Shown here: piece after piece, positions 36,601 to 48,289 of the stretch
How positions within the stretch are numbered: position 1 is the first letter of the stretch
Layout: each line of letters starts with the position of its first letter
DNA from: Flaccisagitta enflata
Taxonomy: Eukaryota > Chaetognatha > Sagittoidea > Aphragmophora
Direction of reading: 5' to 3'
DNA length: 64,000 bases
Assembly (NCBI GenBank): GCA_965153355.1
Contig: OZ231128.1
Location: 39,060,001 to 39,124,000 of the forward strand
Program-made: the position numbers and the translations under genes
Notes under the pieces: model-generated
What the model saw: the letters and a program-made list of their open reading frames with translations, nothing else
Databases searched by the model: none
Told to the model about the DNA's origin: nothing

Positions 36601-37182
36601 GCAGAGCTGAACTCAACCTTATGTCATTTCTCTGTAAATCGAGTGCTTTGCGAGGAAATGTACTTGGGCAACTTGGAATAGTGGCTGTACTTATTCTGGT
36701 AAATATGAATGAGATGTTCAAGACGAAATCTTTTGGATTTGAGAAAAAACTAAGTTGATGACATCATTGACATGACTGGATCATCGGGTACCACAGATTC
36801 AATGTTCAAAGAAGGAAATACTTTGTCTATGGCGCTAAACACGATGACGTTCCAGCTTCTCACCATATACTCCTTACCTTTGTTTCAGTTTGCTTTTAAA
36901 AAAGCAGAAGTTTTTTTTTCATTTTACTTTTATCGAACATTTAATCATGTCTGTAATGCTTCCCACCCAATCAAGCTGTCTTTAAAGAAAAAAATCTTTG
37001 GTAGTTTTCCCCAAAATTTCAAATGGAGATAAAAAAAGTTTATTTTATTGGATTTTTAGCGCGCAGTTTATGCTAAAAGTCATAAAACACGGAAAATGTT
37101 TCTTATTGGCTGTCTTGCACTTTTTTTATGACTGGGTGGGAGAACTCTCGGGTTTCGATTTTCTCTTTAAACCATCGTCCAA
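36601..37182. other. unannotated
   Basis: Short open frames without convincing splice edges or known motifs. Confidence 0.4.
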
Positions 37183-37186
37183 CTCA

Positions 37187-37468
37187 GGGCGTGTTTCTAG
37201 TAAAGACGAAAAACGCGTTTGTTCCCGTGGAACGCGATAACAGTGTGAACACATATTCAAGAATTTAAACTGTCCCATAAGGGAGTGAGCGAAGTGAGTG
37301 AGCGAGCGCATGAACGGAGCGAGCGAGCGAAGCTGGCGGAACGAAACGGGCGGAGTGAAGTGGAGCGCTTCGGAGCGAGTGAGCGGAGTGAGCGGTGGGA
37401 GCGAACGAACGTAGCGAGCGACCAAGTGGCAGGTTCAAAACGCGATTGTCTGTGACTAGAAACGCCCC
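37187..37468. mobile_element. GGGCGTGTTTCTAGT element, copy 2
   Basis: Ends GGGCGTGTTTCTAGT and ACTAGAAACGCCCC (a 2-base indel between the inverted ends). CTCA flanks both sides (37183-37186, 37469-37472). The interior is GAGCGAAGTGAGTGAGC-type low-complexity sequence shared with copy 1. Confidence 0.7.
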
Positions 37469-37658
37469 CTCAGTACACCGTTTACTGCATTTTCAGTTTG
37501 GTCGTGTACACGAGTCTCTATGACCCGCTGTCTGCCAGTTGGTCTATATGTCATTCCCTCTATCTATCTATCTATCTATCGGTCAGTTTGTCTGTCCGTC
37601 CATCTGTCTGTCCATCCATCGGTCCACCCGTCTGTCTATCCGTTGGTGCACTGCTTTT

Positions 37659-38205
37659 TAGGCAGCGGCCTCAAAGGGGTCGATGACCTATGCTTTCACA
37701 CATATGGGGGATTTTCTCCTTCTCCTCCTTCTCCTCCTCCTCCTTCTTTGTCCCTCCCCCCCTCAAATCCCAGTCTGGAGGCCTAAATTCCAGTCTCGAG
37801 CCCCAAATCCCAGTCTCAAGGCCCAAATCCCAGCCTTGAGGCCCAAATCCTAGCCTCAAGGCCCAAGTCCTAGCCTGGAGGCTCAAATCCCAGCCTTGAG
37901 GCCCAAATCTCAGCCTCAAGGTCCAAACCCAAGCCCAGATCCCAGATCCCAGCCTTGAGGCCCAAATCTCAGCCTCCAGGCTAGGATTTGGGCCTTGAGG
38001 CTAGGATTTGGGCCTCAAGGCGGGGATTTAGGCCCCCAGACTGGGATTTGAGGGGGAGGGACGGAGGATGAAGAGGAGGAGGAAAAGGAGAAAATCCCCC
38101 ATGTGTGTGAAAGCATAGGTCATCGACCCCTTCGGGGCCGCTGCCCTGCTCCCCCTTCAACTTCAAGCACAACCTACTCAGCAGGGCATGGGTACCGCTG
38201 ACCAT
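37659..38205. repeat. H2 family foldback copy
   Basis: The left arm (37659-37765: GGCAGCGGCCTCAAAGGGG, GATGACCTATGCTTTCACAC, CTCCTT tract) is inverted at about 38040-38141. An array of CCCAAATCCCAGCCTTGAGG units lies between. The right hairpin is TGCCCTGCT (38142-38150)/AGCAGGGCA (38180-38188), then GGTACCGCTGACC. Confidence 0.87.
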
Positions 38206-38254
38206 AAAACGCTGTTGCGACTATTTGGCTATTATACAGCTGCCTGTATACATT

Positions 38255-38310
38255 TTTCATCGCTCCCGTCCACCTGCACGCGGCTAGGGTAGCTATCTCC
38301 GGCTTTGTCT
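38255..38310 (+). repeat. H1 family, distal half only
   Basis: CGCTCCCGTCCACCTGCACG, CGGCTAGGGTAGC and CCGGCTTTGTCT match the distal part of other copies. Confidence 0.55.
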
Positions 38311-38344
38311 TACTAAACATAAGTCTTCTCTCTTTTCCTTTTCT

Positions 38345-38518
38345 AGTCGCGGACACGCGACTCAAGAACTTGCCGTGTTGGTCTGTCCGTCCGTCGGTCC
38401 ATCAGTCCGTCCGTCCATTACCAAAACAAAAAGTGAGCGTTTTTTTTTGCTATTTCGCTCCTTCCCACCCGTCCGCGACAGGGGGGGGGGGACCAGGGGA
38501 GTGTCTACGGCCTTGCTG
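38345..38518 (+). repeat. H1 family copy
   Basis: Hairpin AGTCGCG-gaca-CGCGACT (38345-38362), a CCGT tract, and distal arm GTCCGCGACA (38471-38480), 9 of 10 complementary to AGTCGCGGAC. The tail ends CGGCCTTGCTGG. Confidence 0.85.
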
Positions 38519-38596
38519 GCTTGCTCCCTTTCTTTCGTTGTTTCTTACTTTCTTTGGCTGTTTCTTTCTTTGGCTGTTTCTTTCTTTCTTTCTTTC

Positions 38597-39160
<564 letters not shown>

Positions 39161-39477
39161 CGGTAATTTTCCGTCTTTCCACCTTTGTTATCAACAAATC
39201 GTTATGATTTTCTTTCTAATTGACTCTATAAAAGTTAAACAAATGTGTTTTACTTGTAATTGCATAGTGTCTGTTCGTCAATTTATTGGCCTGTCTGTCT
39301 GTTCGTCCGTCTGTCTGTCTGACCGTCTGTCCGCTGTTATCTCTCTCTCTCTCTCTCTCTCTGTTTTTTTTTTCTTTTCTTTTTTTTTTTTTTTGTCTAA
39401 AAAAGGCAAATAAGTGAGTCCCGAGGACCACAAAAAATCTCCTTCGTCTTTCTCTCGTGCATAAGAATGAGGGCACC

Positions 39478-39552
39478 TTCGGAGCGTGACGCTGAATGAC
39501 GCGGCGAGACGCAGCGTGACGCAGTATGACGCAGCGCGGCGCAGCGTGGTGA
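39478..39552. repeat. degenerate GACGCAGCGT minisatellite
   Basis: About seven imperfect 10-mers (GAGACGCAGC, GTGACGCAGT, ATGACGCAGC). Confidence 0.75.
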
Positions 39553-39777
39553 ACTGAAAACATAACTATGCCGCGCAGCACAAAGCAATGCCAATGCGTA
39601 TCGTCGTCGTTCTCTTGGCATTCGGGTCAAACCCTTTCCGCAAATCGTCACCTCGCTTTCGTGTTTCCTGGCTCCCATTGTCACCATTGTCGACAATGTC
39701 GCCTGAAACCGTCAACTTTATCATCGTCGTCTCCTTGGCTATCGCTTCATCACCCAGTTTGCCACACTTCCCAACTA

Positions 39778-40378
39778 CTACCTAGAACATAAGTCTTCGT
39801 TCACTTGGACTAAAAACTCATTCAATCATAAAATAATGATAAATCAATTTGTATTATGGTTTAAATACTTCATCTAACTTCCTGCTGTGGAAACGCCTGC
39901 TTCTATGGACCACTGTAATGATTTGAAAAGCTTCTAAGGGATCTTCTGCCAGACCTTGTCACCTAACATTTTGTGCGATTTCATGTCAGTCCTGACAGAG
40001 TCATAGATTGTCCTTCATTTCTTCATGATCCAGAAATTCTTTGGGCTGATCAGTGTTGGGGAATCAAGTTAGTAGCCCTTTAACTTTTTTCAGCCTCTGG
40101 CGTTTGTTCAGTCAAATATTTTATCTCTAGACAAGCAAGTATATGGTGTGATAGATGGCACAAAAAAACTGCTCAATTCATTTCTCAATTTTCAAAAGTG
40201 ACAAGCAATCTTCAAACTGCTCTCATTTCTAAACGCTTTGAGCTACCAGGATGGGATTGGACTCAAATGAAAGATTTTTTGAAGCCGTTTCTGAATCTCA
40301 CCAATTTTTCTTATTTATCTTTAACCAAATTGTAGTTGTTGATGTTTATAGGTGAACGAAGACTTATGTTCTAGGTAG
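39778..40378. mobile_element. 601-bp TA-flanked element with transposase remnant
   Basis: 27-28 bp of perfect inverted ends (CTACCTAGAACATAAGTCTT and on), with TA at 39776-39777 and 40379-40380. Minus-strand fragments such as SVRTDMKSHKML and DKVWQKIP suggest a decayed Tc1/mariner-type transposase end. Confidence 0.8.
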
Positions 40379-40467
40379 TAAAGCCTATCACAAACCCCAT
40401 TACAACCACCAAAGTGACTAATCATTGCCATCAGCCTATCGCTACCAATGCACCCCTGCCATCAAGC

Positions 40468-40659
40468 CCGGGCGATTTTGCATTTTCTATAACAATACAA
40501 TACACTATAAAATTTTTGAAAGTATTGGGCCAATACAATACAATACCAATACAATACAATACCTTGAAAAATTGTACCCAATATTTAACAATACTTTTAT
40601 TCATCTAATTTAAGATTTTTGTTGTATCTTGAATAAATAGATAGTTTTTGTAGTTGGTC

Positions 40660-40738
<79 letters not shown>

Positions 40739-40791
40739 ATGTTTGTGTGTGTTTGTTTCTGTTTGTCTGTCTCTCTTTAGTTTCTTTTTTT

Positions 40792-40841
<50 letters not shown>

Positions 40842-41308
40842 CTCTCCCTTGAGTGTACTGACCCAGGATTAGATCTGAGGGATTATATCTGAGGGAAAAT
40901 CAATTTATCCTTATCCTCCTCATCCTCCTAGCTTTATCCTCTTCTTCTTCACCACTTCTTCTTCACCATTTTTTCATCTGCACTTCCTGAAAAATCAATC
41001 ACTCCTCATCCTCCTCATCCATCCAACTTTATCCTCTTCTTCCTCACCATACTTATGTTTGTCTTTCCCTACTTTTATTTTTCACCAGTAAACTTGACCT
41101 TTGTTTCATCAATTTTTTTTCTCCATCACATCCCTCCTTCATTTTTTTTCTTGATCAATCTTCTTATTTAATGTGTTACTTTTTCTCAAAAAAAATTTTT
41201 GTATTGTATTGTATTGGGAAAATAAAAATACTCATAGTGAGTATTGGGTAAACCCAATACTAACAAGTATTGTAAAGACAATACAATACCCAATACGAAT
41301 CGCCCAGC
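40468..41308. mobile_element. candidate hAT-like element full of CAATAC repeats
   Basis: Left CCGGGCGATT and right AATCGCCCAG are near-inverse ends of a type common in hAT MITEs. CAATAC/GTATTG repeats line both interior flanks. GT (40664-40737) and CT (40796-40833) microsatellites lie in the middle. No clean 8-bp duplication was found. Confidence 0.45.
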
Positions 41309-41643
41309 CCATCACAGCCTTCGATTCCAATCTGAAGAAATTGAAGCATTCGAAAGTTTTAGGTGAGAAACAGAATTCGCTTATGAGATTTAGCATAATT
41401 CATAGGAAGCACTTAACATCGTCGATAACTTTGAGCTCCTACTGCACTGTGACGTTCGGAGAGGGCAGCTGTTATATGAGGAAGGAGGCGAGACTGGAAG
41501 TTGCTCAGTTGTCAGTAAACGAGGAAGAAAATGTCGACAGGCGACAGGGCGACCAAGTCCAAACAGTGACTTTAGTGCACGCTCAGTGGACGTGGACTAC
41601 CGTTAGGGCGTAGCCGCTATTTTGGCATGCCCTTGTATTACTA

Positions 41644-42256
41644 CCGGGTGATCAGCCGGAATTGTGTAAATGTATGATGCCATTACTCATAAAGTAGCAA
41701 AGCAAATTACTTGGGGATGGTCTAGAATTTAAGAGAAGTGATGAACGTTTGCTTATCTGAAAGAAGAAATGACCTCATAGTGTTAAAGAAGCAACCTTCT
41801 AAATTATATTTCAGTACGAGTCGATTTGAAAAAGTGGTGCAATTTTGCGCAGAATCCTCATCTAATGTCATGTCATTTCATTTTGAGTAAAGACATTTTA
41901 AGAAAAAATTGTGGTTCTTATGATTTTCTTTTCAAAAACTGGGTTAAAAACTCTGTATTTTGGCACCAAAAAATGGATTATAACTTTACCCAATCAACAG
42001 ATATACTTCACCATCGACGCTGAGTAAATGGAAAAAAAATCAATCGGCCAAATTACTCCAATTTTAGTATCAATTCCCAATCTTCAAAAAAGTGTTTACA
42101 GCAATTTCTTGCAAGCTCTTTGGGCTACATTATCCCTCTTTAGCTATGTAAACGTCCATTAATTTTCTTTGTAATGAACTATTGCCCAAATTTCAACTAT
42201 CAGTCATGTAGTCTCAGCGTCCAAAAAGATTACCTCAGTTCCCGCTGATCACCCGG
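41644..42256. mobile_element. 613-bp TA-flanked element
   Basis: 18-bp inverted ends CCGGGTGATCAGCCGGAA (one mismatch), TA at 41642-41643 and 42257-42258. The inner GGGTGATCA is shared with the ends of the element at 57945. Confidence 0.75.
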
Positions 42257-42562
42257 TATTAAGCATCAAACTCATCATTCCCTGGAAAAATTGTACTAAT
42301 TACTAAATTGGCAATAAGGCAGCTTCACTGTATGACATTATTTAGCTCAGTCCCTTGAGAGGCTCAACTGTAACTCGCACTAGTTTCCCTCTCGTACGCG
42401 TCAATGATTCCCCTTTCTTTCTGCCCCCCCCCCCCCCTTTTTTTTTCGCCCCTCACGCCATCAAATTCTCCCTGAGGAATCACTGAGACGCGACGCTTCA
42501 TCCATCTCCTTCCTGCCACTGCAAATGGGCGCTCAACCAACCTAACGCCTAAATGGGCGCTC

Positions 42563-42610
42563 AACCAACCAACCAACCAACCAACCAACCAACCAACCAA
42601 CCAACCAATC
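42563..42610. repeat. (CAAC)n microsatellite
   Basis: About 45 bp of CAAC following two copies of AAATGGGCGCTCAACCAAC. Confidence 0.9.
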
Positions 42611-42731
42611 AATCTTCTGCTTATGTCCTCTCTTCAATCATCGGAATTTCGAGCGCCAAAATAGGTTACTACATGTTCCTGGAATCACAAATGCTAGAGG
42701 AGTCACGAAGAAGAATTAGTCGGAAACACGT

Positions 42732-42830
42732 AAGATGGTCAGCGGTACCCTATGTCTCTATGTAGCGTATTTATGTAAATTGAGATGGTGAGAGAGATGG
42801 TGGCCCCAAAGAAGCTGATGACTTAATCTG
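42732..42830 (+). repeat. H2 family, hairpin end only
   Basis: GGTCAGCGGTACCC, a diverged stem (TGTCTCT...AGAGAGA) and TGGTGGCCCCAAAG, GATGACTTA. The array and second arm are missing. Confidence 0.6.
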
Positions 42831-43041
42831 ATGCTCAAGAGGATAAATGCCTTCAAGTAGTATAGGAAGGTCCAAAAAGAAAAACAGATCCGGTACCAAT
42901 TTTTTGGTTGAAATCCCATCCCTGGCATGTGCTGAGATGGTTTCCATAGCTCAATGGTATTTTCATAAAAATCATGGCTCCCCAAGAATAAGAAAATATT
43001 ATGCAAATCAGAGTAAAAATCTGTGTCCACGTTCCTAACTT

Positions 43042-43144
43042 CTAAACAAATTGAGCTAATGACCTCAACTTGGGCTCATTTTAAAGAACAGACACAGCTC
43101 TTTAAAATGAGCCTAAGTTGAGGTCATTAGCTCTGTTCGTTTAG
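43042..43144. repeat. 46-bp-arm hairpin with truncated sibling
   Basis: Arms 43042-43087 and 43099-43144 pair with about four mismatches around a loop of about 11 nt. A second copy at 43218-43306 keeps the left arm (GACCTCAACTTGGGCTC) but has lost most of the right one. Confidence 0.85.
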
Positions 43145-43404
43145 GAGCGACAGTCTTCCAAAATTGATGCTTCTTTAATGAAAAAGAAGAATTGACACCT
43201 CTTTTTGAAGGCCTCTATCTTTTTAAAAAATTGAGTTAATGACCTCAACTTGGGCTCATTTTAAAGAACAGACACAGGTTATTAGCTCAATTCGTTTAGG
43301 AGCAACAGCCTTCCAAAGTTGATGACTCTTTTGAGAATAAAGCAAAGCTCCTTTATTTTGGCTAGCTACCCAGGTCGTTTGCGAGTGGGCAGGGGCAGTG
43401 ATAA

Positions 43405-43465
43405 AACAAGTGGCGCGGGGTCACAATATTGTTGCGGACGGGTGGGCAGGGGCATCAAACCCCCG
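43405..43465 (-). repeat. H1 family, distal half only (CAATATTG subtype)
   Basis: CACAATATTGTTGCGGACGG and GTGGGCAGGGGC. No partner hairpin nearby. Confidence 0.6.
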
Positions 43466-43545
43466 TCCTCACCCCACTTCCTCCCCCCATCCCCCCACAT
43501 ACACAATCACAACTACAGCATCATAAACGCGATTTTTCTCTTTTT

Positions 43546-43712
43546 AGTTGCGGACACGCAACTCTATAAGAGGCTTTGTTCATCCATCCGTCCGTTGGTC
43601 CGTTGGTCCGTCGGTCCGTGGCCGTGGTGATCGAGTTGGAAAGTGTGAAAACGCGCATTTCCGCCCCTGCCCACCCGTCCGCAACTGGTATTGGCCGTGT
43701 ATCCGGCCTGGT
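43546..43712 (+). repeat. H1 family, best-preserved copy
   Basis: Hairpin AGTTGCG-gaca-CGCAACT (43546-43563), a CCGT tract, and distal arm GTCCGCAACT (43677-43686), a perfect 10-bp match to AGTTGCGGAC. The tail is GGCCGTGTATCCGGCCTGGT. Confidence 0.92.
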
Positions 43713-43877
43713 TTGACTCAAGCTTGATGGACCGACGGATGGACAGAGCCTCTTATATATATATATATATATGTATATCTAAACAAACTCGCTCATTTTT
43801 TGACTTTGCTCTAAAGGCAAATAGGATTAGATTTTTTTTTTTTTGCAAACCCGCTGTTTAGTTAACTAGCTTAAAAT

Positions 43878-44004
43878 GTTTGTATTTGCTCAATATGAGA
43901 ATCGTTCATTTTGAAACATATGTGCTCACTTCTGAGCATTGTTTGTATTCGCTCAGTATGAGAATTGTTCATTTTGAAACATATGTGCTCACTTTTGAGC
44001 ATTT
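43878..44004. repeat. tandem duplication of about 65 bp
   Basis: TTTGTATTTGCTCAATATGA, TTCATTTTGAAACATATGTG and CTCACTTCTGAGCATT, repeated once with few changes. Confidence 0.85.
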
Positions 44005-44124
44005 GTGCATGGTACACATTCATGGTGTTAGACACCACTGTCTTCCTTGGGTCATGAGCTTTCCGACATGCTGGACTATATAATTTCCTTTTTAAAAAGA
44101 ATTTAAACAAAACAACTAACGGGG

Positions 44125-44311
44125 TTACAATATTGTTGCGGACAGGTGGGCAGGGGCGTCCAACCCCCATCCACATCCCAACCCCCACCCCCATAAAACA
44201 AGTATCTATAACGCTTGTTTTACCATTCGACTTGTGCTCATGGATGGACAGACCAACAGACCGACGGACGGACAAAGCCTCCTATAGAGTTGCGTGTCCG
44301 CAACTAAAAAG
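44125..44311 (-). repeat. H1 family copy (CAATATTG subtype)
   Basis: GTTGCGGAC (44135-44143) pairs with GTCCGCAAC within 44296-44304. The hairpin AGTTGCG-tgtc-CGCAACT is at 44288-44305, followed by AAAAAG. Confidence 0.85.
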
Positions 44312-44534
44312 TTAAGCAGCAGAAATCCGTTGAATTAAGTGGAAAATGTGAGCACACGCGTAAAAACATCGCCACCGCGGTAAAAGTTCCACATTGATAG
44401 ATTAATGCAAGTAAGAATTTTAAAATCGAAAAACACATTAAAATTGGACATAGCGCACATTTGTTAACTTTGCCGATCGAAAATTCGGTCTTTAAAGCCA
44501 CGCAATAACAAAGTGAAGAAAAAAGTGACGTGGG

Positions 44535-44725
44535 GCCACAATATTGTTGTGGACGGATGGGCAGAAGCATCCTCACCCTCGCCCACCCCGCACACACTCA
44601 CGCACACAGATTAACACAATGGCAGCATCAAAAATGCGTGTTTCCTCACTTTTCAACTCGATCACCACGGACTGATGGACGGAGGGACTGACAAAGCCTG
44701 AGTTAACTGTCCGCACCTAAAAAAG
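44535..44725 (-). repeat. H1 family, decayed copy
   Basis: CACAATATTGTTGTGGACGG...CCGCACCTAAAAAAG. The arms no longer pair well, so it serves as a decayed comparison. Confidence 0.7.
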
Positions 44726-44911
44726 CTTGGCGGACAAGATTTGAGTTTTTAGATGGCTTTTTTGGTCGATCTCGCCCACTGCTTCTGCTGCTCTATGATT
44801 ATATATTTGATTTAGGTGGTTTTTGATATTGTGCACTTAAAAAAAGCGAAGATATAAGGGTGCACTCATGTTTTAATCGTAAAATCGTGGTGTGCGAAAA
44901 GTTTTCTTTTT

Positions 44912-45070
44912 AGTTGCGGACATGCAACTCTACAAGATGCTTTTTCCGTCCAATGGTCCGTCGGTCCGTCGGCCTGTCCGTCCGTCAGCACAAGTGGAAA
45001 AGTGGGAAAACGCGCATATCCGCCCCTGCCCACCTGTCCGCAACCGGTGGCCGTTTATCCGGCCTTGTTG
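44912..45070 (+). repeat. H1 family copy
   Basis: Hairpin AGTTGC-ggacat-GCAACT (44912 onward), a CCGT tract, arm GTCCGCAACC (45036-45045, 9 of 10) and tail CCGTTTATCCGGCCTTGTTG. Confidence 0.88.
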
Positions 45071-45162
45071 AGTCTCATCGCCCGATCTTCCGATCCTTGT
45101 TAATGCCATCCACTGGTTGACGTGAAATTGGGCAAAAAAATGATCTCTCAGCAATATTGCTT

Positions 45163-45350
45163 TTTGGGCAGTGGCTGTCCTGTAGAAAACAGCGGGACTT
45201 TTGTTCGTCCATTTGTCCAATCGTCCGTCCCCCCAGGCCCTTTCAGGCCTGAAATCTGCCCTCTCAGGCCTTGAATCTGTCCTCTCAGGCCTTGAATCTG
45301 CCCTCTCAGGCCTGAAATCTGCCCTAGCAGATTTCAGGCGTGAGAGTGCA
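45163..45350 (+). repeat. H2 family, truncated copy
   Basis: GGGCAGTGGCTGTCCTGTAG, a CGTCC tract and five or six CCCTCTCAGGCCTGAAATCT units. No right arm. Confidence 0.7.
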
Positions 45351-45360
45351 GATTTCATTT

Positions 45361-45920
45361 TGAGCATATTTGTTCATTGTTATCAAACTCACTCATTTTG
45401 AGCCAACATGCTCATTTTGAGCAAACTGTAACATTTTGAGAAAACTTTCTTTATTTGGTAAAATGGTTGATATTGAGCTACATTGCTCATTGGGAGTAAA
45501 ATCACTCATTTGGAAAAAAGCTGCTTATTCAAAGTAAGGTTGCTCATTTTGAACAGGGAAGCTCATTTTGAGCAAATTCGCTCATTTTTAGCGGAATTGT
45601 TTATAATTGAGCAAACTTACTTATACTTGAGTAAACTTGCTCTGCCAACACTCCCATATGGATTATGGAGCAAACTAATTGTTCCTTTTTTGGGGACAAT
45701 TTGCCGACTTTTCACGTACATCGCAATTGGATATTGCTGAACTAACTCGCTCATTTATGAGCAAACTTGCTGAATCAGGCGCAAATTGGATTTATTTGGA
45801 TGCAAACTCCATCTGTTTTGACCCAACTTGCCAAAATAAAGTGCTGAACATACTCCTTGAGTGATAACTGCTCATTCAGAACCGCGCTTTTGAGCAGGCT
45901 CGCTCATTTTTACATGATAC
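45361..45920. repeat. degenerate GCTCATTTTGAGCAAA array
   Basis: About 30 loosely spaced GCTCAT, TTTGAGCAAA and TTGCTCA words, many self-complementary (GCTCA...TGAGC). Confidence 0.65.
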
Positions 45921-46745
45921 CCGCTCAATTTGGTATGCATCATCGCCTTCCTCGTGTCATGAGCTTTCTAATGATATGCTGGACTATATACTTTTTGTCA
46001 GAGTGAGTAATAACTCCGCAAAAAAAATCGTCAGCGGAGGTTGCTTCAAATTCGTTCGCGCGCGTGTAAAAAGTCCGCCACCGCACAAGCATCGAATTTG
46101 CGATCAGCAAAGTTAACACATGTACGCAATGCGCAGCAGTGCGCATCATCCGATTTTGATGCGGTTTTTTGCTACAGATCAGAAATTCGCTCAGCTTTAC
46201 CCAAAAAGTTCGGGATTTTTCCCCAGCCTCTTCAAGTTGCTCAGTAATCAATTGAATAACAACTTTTTTGTGTGGCTCTAACCAAAACAAGATATGATTT
46301 TTTTTGCAGCTTTTTTCGACTGATACGGCCTCCCACGTTTGCTGAATTGCGGACTTACCATATGAAAAAGTGAAATTGGCATTAACACATGCAAAATATG
46401 CGATAACATATAGGGTTTGGTATGTCGCAAGCGCGAATCTCGATGACCGGGGACAAAAATTTTCAACAGGTCCCGTGGCCCATTTTGCCCATAGTACTTC
46501 AAGCCACAAGATATGAATTTGGGCCTAAAGGACTCTAAGGCTTACATTTCCTCAAGATAGGCGACAAATTAAAAATCTGTTTTCATGATGATTAGACTAA
46601 TATGCGTACTGAGGGTCTCTCTTTCAATTTTCGACTGTATAGCATCGGCCTGACCCGAATTACAAAGCAAAAACAAAATCAAGAATGCTCTGGGTAAGTA
46701 AAGGGGAAAAAATGAAAATTATCAATGTATCAGTGCAGGATATGA

Positions 46746-46878
46746 ACAATGGGGCGCTTGTTAGAAGCCCAAATTTGTTTGGACGCCTACGGAACTCAAA
46801 GTATCATACACTTACCCCAAACACCCCATAGTTTCAAGGAAACTGACCTCAGGTCAATACCGGCGTTGCGCACCAAGC
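46746..46878 (-). repeat. dispersed repeat of about 130 bp, copy 1
   Basis: GGGGCGCTTGTTAGAAGCCC to CCGGCGTTGCGCACCAAG. An inverse copy lies at 50305-50438. Confidence 0.75.
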
Positions 46879-47194
46879 ATTTGTAGGCATGGTGAAATGC
46901 CAAATTTGTCAAGATAAAAATCTTCCTCAGCATCGCTTGTTTTTGCTCTTGTTAGTCAGTCTTAATTTGTTTTACGTTGAATTTGCTTGATACTCATCGC
47001 CATCATCAACTCTCGCACAACAAACATTATATTCATCACTGGAACTATCTTTATCACCGATGTCAAAATCCTCAATAACTCAAAAACAAATATTCTATCA
47101 TCGTCGTCGTCATTGTCATCATCGTCTTCATTATTGTCGTCGTTGTCGTCGTTGTCGCTGTTGTTTTTGTCATCATCATCATATCATCATCATC

Positions 47195-47810
47195 CACTGT
47201 GCTTTTAAAACAATTCTGAGTGAAAAGTCATATAACTGCGGGTTTTTCTGCACTTTTGAGCAGTATTGGGGTGTAAGAGCATGTAACTAGCAAAAACAAA
47301 ATCATTCCCTGAGCGCTTTTTGAGTAACCTTCAAAATCAGAAAAAAATAGACCTAATTTCAATGCAGATTCTTCTGGGATGTGTTGACTAAATTTCTGAT
47401 TCTATATTGTTAATCTATGCAAAATTCCCTTTCATTTGATAGGTCGCACTCCATACTTTTGCAAAGAATTGAAATTTTCATTTTTTGAGTCACCGTTACA
47501 AAAAAGTAACGGTGGCTCAAAATATGAAAATCTAGTTTCTATATAAAACCATATAGTGTGACCTATCAAATGAAAGGAAATTTTGTATAGAATAACAATA
47601 TGGAATCAAAAAATGAGCCAATACAACTCATTAGAATCTGCATTACAAATAGGTTTAATTTTTTTCTATTTTGAAGATTACTAAAAAAGCGCTCGGGGAA
47701 TGATTTCATTTTTGCTAGTTACATGCTCTTACATCTCAATACTGCTCAAAAATGCAGAAAAACCCACAGTTATATGACTTTCCACTGAGAATTTTCCTAA
47801 AAGCACAGTG
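47195..47810. mobile_element. 616-bp near-perfect palindrome (foldback element)
   Basis: Begins CACTGTGCTTTTA and ends TAAAAGCACAGTG. The arms mirror each other across an A6 centre at 47500-47505 (GTTAC-AAAAAA-GTAAC), for example AACTAGCAAAAACAAAATCA against TGATTTCATTTTTGCTAGTT. The exact middle of the coordinates coincides with the A6 loop. It lies between CAT repeats on both sides (47170-47194, 47811-47890), so it probably inserted into a CAT array. Confidence 0.9.

Positions 47811-47890
<80 letters not shown>
47811..47890. repeat. (CAT)n microsatellite
   Basis: About 80 bp of CAT directly abutting the palindrome. Confidence 0.95.
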
Positions 47891-47894
<4 letters not shown>

Positions 47895-48047
47895 CAGAGA
47901 TGTTTGTCAGATAATATTTGAAAAAAAAAGATAACTCGTAAAGATTTCAATGCCAGAGAATAAAATACAACTTCATTTCGTCAATTTCATCAAATAATTC
48001 AAAACACAAAAGAAGAAACAGCGACCAGCGCTATCTGATGGACGAGC

Positions 48048-48289
48048 TTAAAAAGTGTCTAAATTGGAGAAGTCTTTCTTCATTTCTCGTTTGGGCAGCG
48101 TTTTTCTGGTGTAGAGGGCTGCCTGGACCATGCCGTCGCGGACTTTAGGATCAGCAGCAGCGTCGCCGTAGCTGGAGACTGTTTGCACGAGAAGCTCCAG
48201 GAACTGAGTGTTTGATGGCAAGTCACTCTTGGTTCTTCCGCAAAATGACGAATTTCATCATCGCTTAAATCGAGCAGCATTGGAGGCTC
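48048..48289 (-). pseudogene. candidate C-terminal host coding fragment, frameshifted
   Basis: The minus strand reads SDLPSNTQFLELLVQTVSSY, GDAAADPKVRDGMVQAALYT and RKTLPKREMKKDFSNLDTF before a stop at 48048-48050. The composition is protein-like and unlike the flanking repeats. Upstream, in a frame offset by one base, lies MLLDLSDDEIRHFAEEPR. No acceptor site separates the two, so it is either a frameshifted retrocopy or pseudogene, or a sequence error in a real gene. I do not recognise the family. Confidence 0.4.

Noticed and set aside
41173-41613. 146-codon frame
   Set aside because: It begins inside CAATAC repeat sequence of a candidate transposon and has no known motif. It could be an exon but nothing supports it.
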